From VBDM01 sp035317085 (GTDB lineage Bacteria > Pseudomonadota > Gammaproteobacteria > Burkholderiales > SG8-39), in assembly GCA_035317085.1 (NCBI GenBank), contig DATHHS010000141.1:1-9995 (forward strand): a stretch of DNA of 9,995 nt, written 5' to 3'. The translations under genes and the position numbers were made by a program. Position 1 is the stretch's first letter. Each line of letters begins with the position of its first letter. The notes below the pieces were generated by a model. That model saw only the letters and a program-made list of their open reading frames with translations, had not been told where the DNA came from and searched no databases. Positions 7,980-9,995 of the stretch are shown piece after piece.

Positions 7980-8008
7980 AGAATAGTGGCTTTAGATGTT
8001 GCTGTCAA
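7980..8008 (-). promoter_or_regulatory. Sigma-70 promoter for rho inside the 3' end of trxA
   Basis: On the minus strand a perfect TTGACA (8008-8003) is followed after exactly 17 bp by TATTCT (7985-7980), which matches the -10 at four of six positions. The -35 is embedded in trxA codons (FLDSNI then TAA), and the -10 lies just past the stop. This would let rho be expressed independently of trxA. Confidence 0.6.
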
Positions 8009-8318
8009 GAAATGCGGTGAGCTGCGACTTCGACAGAGACCCGACCTTTTGCGCCTCGACATTGCCGTTCTTGAAGAGCATCAGCGTCGGTATGCCGCGG
8101 ATGCCGTATTTCTTGGGGATTTCCTGGTTCTCGTCGACGTTGACCTTGGCGACCTTGAGCTTGCCCGAGTACTCCCTGGCGACCTCGTCGAGCACCGGAG
8201 CAATCGCTTTGCAGGGCCCGCACCACTCGGCCCAGTAGTCCACCAGCACCGGAACGTCGGACTTCAGCACTTCGGGCTCGAAAGTGGCATCGCTTACATG
8301 ATGGATGAATTCGTTCAT
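7992..8318 (-). CDS. trxA: Thioredoxin 1
   Basis: This is the general cytoplasmic disulfide reductase, which is re-reduced by thioredoxin reductase and serves ribonucleotide reductase, methionine sulfoxide reductases and others. It is 108 residues, the standard length. It has the active site WCGPC (W32-C36), buried D27 and K58 that tune the cysteine pKa, and the cis-proline P77 in GIPTL. The ATG at 8318 follows AGAGGAAG, a good ribosome binding site. The trxA-rho order is common in beta- and gammaproteobacteria. The gene is divergent from fdxA across a 240-bp spacer that holds a small GCAGCG/CGCTGC hairpin (8344-8357), which would fall in the trxA leader. No convincing promoter was found for it. 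Confidence 0.98.
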   Translation of the reverse strand: MNEFIHHVSDATFEPEVLKSDVPVLVDYWAEWCGPCKAIAPVLDEVAREYSGKLKVAKVNVDENQEIPKKYGIRGIPTLMLFKNGNVEAQKVGSLSKSQLTAFLDSNI

Positions 8319-8558
8319 TGCTTCCTCTGTGAGACGGAGTCTTGCAGCGGACGCTGCAGGGCTTTCATATCTGGGCGCGAGCCCGGATGTTCAAGGCTAT
8401 GCTAACGGAATTCGGCGGTGAGGAAAAGCGCAGGCCTTTTTACCATAAGGGGTTATTTTTTCAGGATAAAACGGTAGATTTCCGGAATCTGCGTGATAAG
8501 ATATTCCACTATCCGGCGTAATACGCGGGAATTCAGGCCAAAAGCGGCGTTCTTACCC

Positions 8559-8882
8559 ATGGCATACATCGTCACCGAGAGCTGCATCAAGTGCAAGTAC
8601 ACCGACTGCGTCGACGTCTGCCCGGTCGATTGCTTCCGCGAAGGTCCCAACATGCTCGTCATCGACCCCGAGGAGTGCATCGACTGCACGCTGTGCGTGC
8701 CGGAGTGCCCCGTCGAAGCGATCTTTGCCGAGGACGACGTTCCGCCGACGCAACGCGACTGGATCCCCATCAACGCCGAGCTTTCCAAGCTCTGGAAGCC
8801 CATCGTCGAGCGCAAACCCGCGCCGGCGGACGCGGAAGAGTGGGTGAAGGTGAAAGAAAAGAAACAGCTTCTCGAACGCTGA
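8559..8882 (+). CDS. fdxA: 7Fe ferredoxin, [3Fe-4S][4Fe-4S] (FdxA/FdI type)
   Basis: This is a small soluble electron carrier of 107 residues, very similar in layout to Azotobacter ferredoxin I. Counting from Met1, C9, C17 and C50 correspond to the [3Fe-4S] ligands and C21, C40, C43 and C46 to the [4Fe-4S] ligands, with C12 and C25 as the extra cysteines typical of this type (CIKCKYTDC, CPVDCF, CIDCTLCVPECP). The C-terminal extension (INAELSKLWKPI to QLLER) is also characteristic. The start at 8559 gives the usual MAYIVTESC; the in-frame ATG at 8493 would add an unconserved stretch. No strong ribosome binding site precedes it, and no clear sigma-70 promoter was found in the A/T-rich stretch 8440-8525. 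In FdI-containing bacteria this protein is tied to oxidative stress responses. It is followed after 25 bp by the AddB-like gene. Confidence 0.96.
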   Translation: MAYIVTESCIKCKYTDCVDVCPVDCFREGPNMLVIDPEECIDCTLCVPECPVEAIFAEDDVPPTQRDWIPINAELSKLWKPIVERKPAPADAEEWVKVKEKKQLLER

Positions 8883-8907
8883 GCAAAGCGCGCTAAAGTA
8901 GGCGCCC

Positions 8908-9995
8908 ATGAACTCGGGCGCTGGATTTCCGGTCCTCAAGAAAAGCGAGCTGTTCGAGCGCCTTGTGCAAGACGGCCCGGCGGCCCCGACCGTCGTTACC
9001 CCCAACAAGCGCCTGTCGCAGGCGCTGATGCTGGAGCTCGATGCTATCCAGATCGGGAAAGGACTTTCGGTCTGGCAAGCACCGGATATCCTGCCGTTCG
9101 GTGCCTTCGTGCAGCGGCTCTACGAGGACGGCCTCTATGCGGACCTCTCGGCCGCGCTGCCGATGCTTCTCACCCCGGCGCAGGAGGTGGAAGTCTGGAA
9201 GCAGGTCGTCGGCGGGAGCGGCCTCCTTGCCGTCGAAGGCGTGGCCGCCAAGTGCCGCGACGCCTGGACCCTCGCCAACCTGTGGCGCATCCGCCCCGGC
9301 GCCGGGAACCAGGACACCGAGGCTTTCGCGCAGTGGCTCATCCACTATAAGAAGAAAACCGAGAACGATCTCGATACCGCGCGGCTGCCGGATGCGCTGC
9401 AGCGGTTTCTGCCGGAGCTGAAGCGGCCGAAGCTCGTTGTCGCCTACGCGTTCGACATCCTGCCGCCGCAGACGAAGGAGTTCCTCGACGCGCTCGGAAC
9501 GGAGATCGCTTTTTGCAGGCCGGATCCCCGCTCCGCCACCGTCTCGCGAGCGGCTTTCGATTCCGCGAAGCACGAGATCGAGGCCGCCGCGCAATGGGCG
9601 AGGGCACGGCTCGACGTCGGCGCGACGCGGATCGGGGTCGTCATTCCTTCCTTGCGGGAAAAGAGAAAAGAGGTGGTTCGCGTTTTCTCGCGAGTCATGC
9701 GCCCTGGCGGCGAGAAGACAGCCATGCCTTTCAACGTTTCGCTCGGTACTCCGCTTCAAGAATTTCCCATAGTGAATGCCGCGCTGACGGTGTTGCACTT
9801 TTCACAAGAAGAAATCTCATTCGAAGAGGCGAGTCGGATCGTTCGCTCGCCGTTCATCGGCGGCGCCGAGAGCGAGCTCGGCGCGCGCATGAAGCTCGAG
9901 GCGCGGCTGCGCGACAAGCTCGGCGCCACGGTCGCGCTGCCGAAGCTGATCGCTTTCCTTGAGAAGAAGACCGTGCTTCGCGAGAGGCTCGAGCG
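8908..9995 (+). CDS. AddB-like probable DNA repair protein (TIGR03623 type), N-terminal part
   Basis: The open frame from the ATG at 8908 runs 362 codons to the window edge without a stop. It begins MNSGAGFPVLKKSEL and includes VVTPNKRLSQAL (29-40) and WQAPDILPFGAFVQRLY (56-72). I recognise this arrangement from the betaproteobacterial 'probable DNA repair protein' family related to AddB, about 900 residues long, with an inactive helicase-like N-terminus and a PD-(D/E)XK nuclease at the C-terminus, usually beside an AddA/UvrD-type helicase. No Walker A is visible in the N-terminus, which fits a degenerate helicase domain. The nuclease, and any iron-sulfur cysteines, would lie beyond the window. 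It starts 25 bp after fdxA on the same strand, so co-transcription is possible. The ribosome binding site is weak. The role in double-strand break processing is known for AddAB and inferred here. Confidence 0.75.
   Translation, partial: MNSGAGFPVLKKSELFERLVQDGPAAPTVVTPNKRLSQALMLELDAIQIGKGLSVWQAPDILPFGAFVQRLYEDGLYADLSAALPMLLTPAQEVEVWKQVVGGSGLLAVEGVAAKCRDAWTLANLWRIRPGAGNQDTEAFAQWLIHYKKKTENDLDTARLPDALQRFLPELKRPKLVVAYAFDILPPQTKEFLDALGTEIAFCRPDPRSATVSRAAFDSAKHEIEAAAQWARARLDVGATRIGVVIPSLREKRKEVVRVFSRVMRPGGEKTAMPFNVSLGTPLQEFPIVNAALTVLHFSQEEISFEEASRIVRSPFIGGAESELGARMKLEARLRDKLGATVALPKLIAFLEKKTVLRERLE

Noticed and set aside
8364..8394. Possible trxA promoter: TTGAAC with TATGAA on the minus strand
   Set aside because: The 19-bp spacer and four-of-six matches in both boxes are too weak to call.
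8440..8525. A/T-rich stretch before fdxA searched for promoter and FNR-like sites
   Set aside because: No -35/-10 pair with normal spacing and no TTGAT-N4-ATCAA site was found; only isolated boxes such as TAAGAT occur.
8893..9798. Minus-strand frame of 301 codons opposite the AddB-like gene
   Set aside because: The plus-strand frame is open for 362 codons with family motifs and the spacing expected after fdxA; the minus frame has none.

Overview
This window looks like an ordinary housekeeping stretch of a GC-rich betaproteobacterial chromosome. The evidence is the gene content, the trxA-rho-rpmE order, Rho and Orn proteins of the lengths known from E. coli, and an AddB-like repair protein of a type I associate with betaproteobacteria. 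I saw no tRNA, rRNA, CRISPR array, insertion sequence or phage gene. The genus cannot be named from the sequence alone.

Left part (1-2861). A Ste24-like M48 membrane protease, cut off by the window edge, is divergent from orn (oligoribonuclease). orn then runs tail-to-tail into an FAD-dependent 2-hydroxyacid (D-lactate/glycolate-type) dehydrogenase, and the two stop codons share one CTAG. A 68-residue protein of the DUF6494 type lies 16 bp upstream of the dehydrogenase and probably forms a two-gene operon with it.

Middle part (2908-6408, all minus strand). rpmE (L31) ends at a strong UUCG hairpin terminator. Beyond it come an ArnT-like membrane glycosyltransferase and pgi (glucose-6-phosphate isomerase), joined by a GTGA stop/start overlap. 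pgi supplies hexose phosphate to central metabolism and envelope sugar synthesis, while the glycosyltransferase probably modifies an envelope molecule.

Right part (6479-9995). trxA and rho are on the minus strand. A perfect TTGACA box inside the last codons of trxA, followed 17 bp later by TATTCT, should start rho with a leader of about 137 nt containing a C/T-rich, G-poor segment; this fits Rho autoregulation. Divergent from trxA on the plus strand are fdxA (7Fe ferredoxin) and the first 362 codons of an AddB-like DNA repair protein that runs off the right edge.

There is no obvious new multi-gene system here. The most unusual structure is a 20-bp near-duplicate of the 3' end of rho lying 105 bp downstream of the original, in the same frame and also ending in a stop codon. 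It may be a decayed attachment-site or duplication scar. Other points worth checking are the rho leader, an A8 tract in the glycosyltransferase, the DUF6494-dehydrogenase pair, and the link between ferredoxin and the AddB-like protein.
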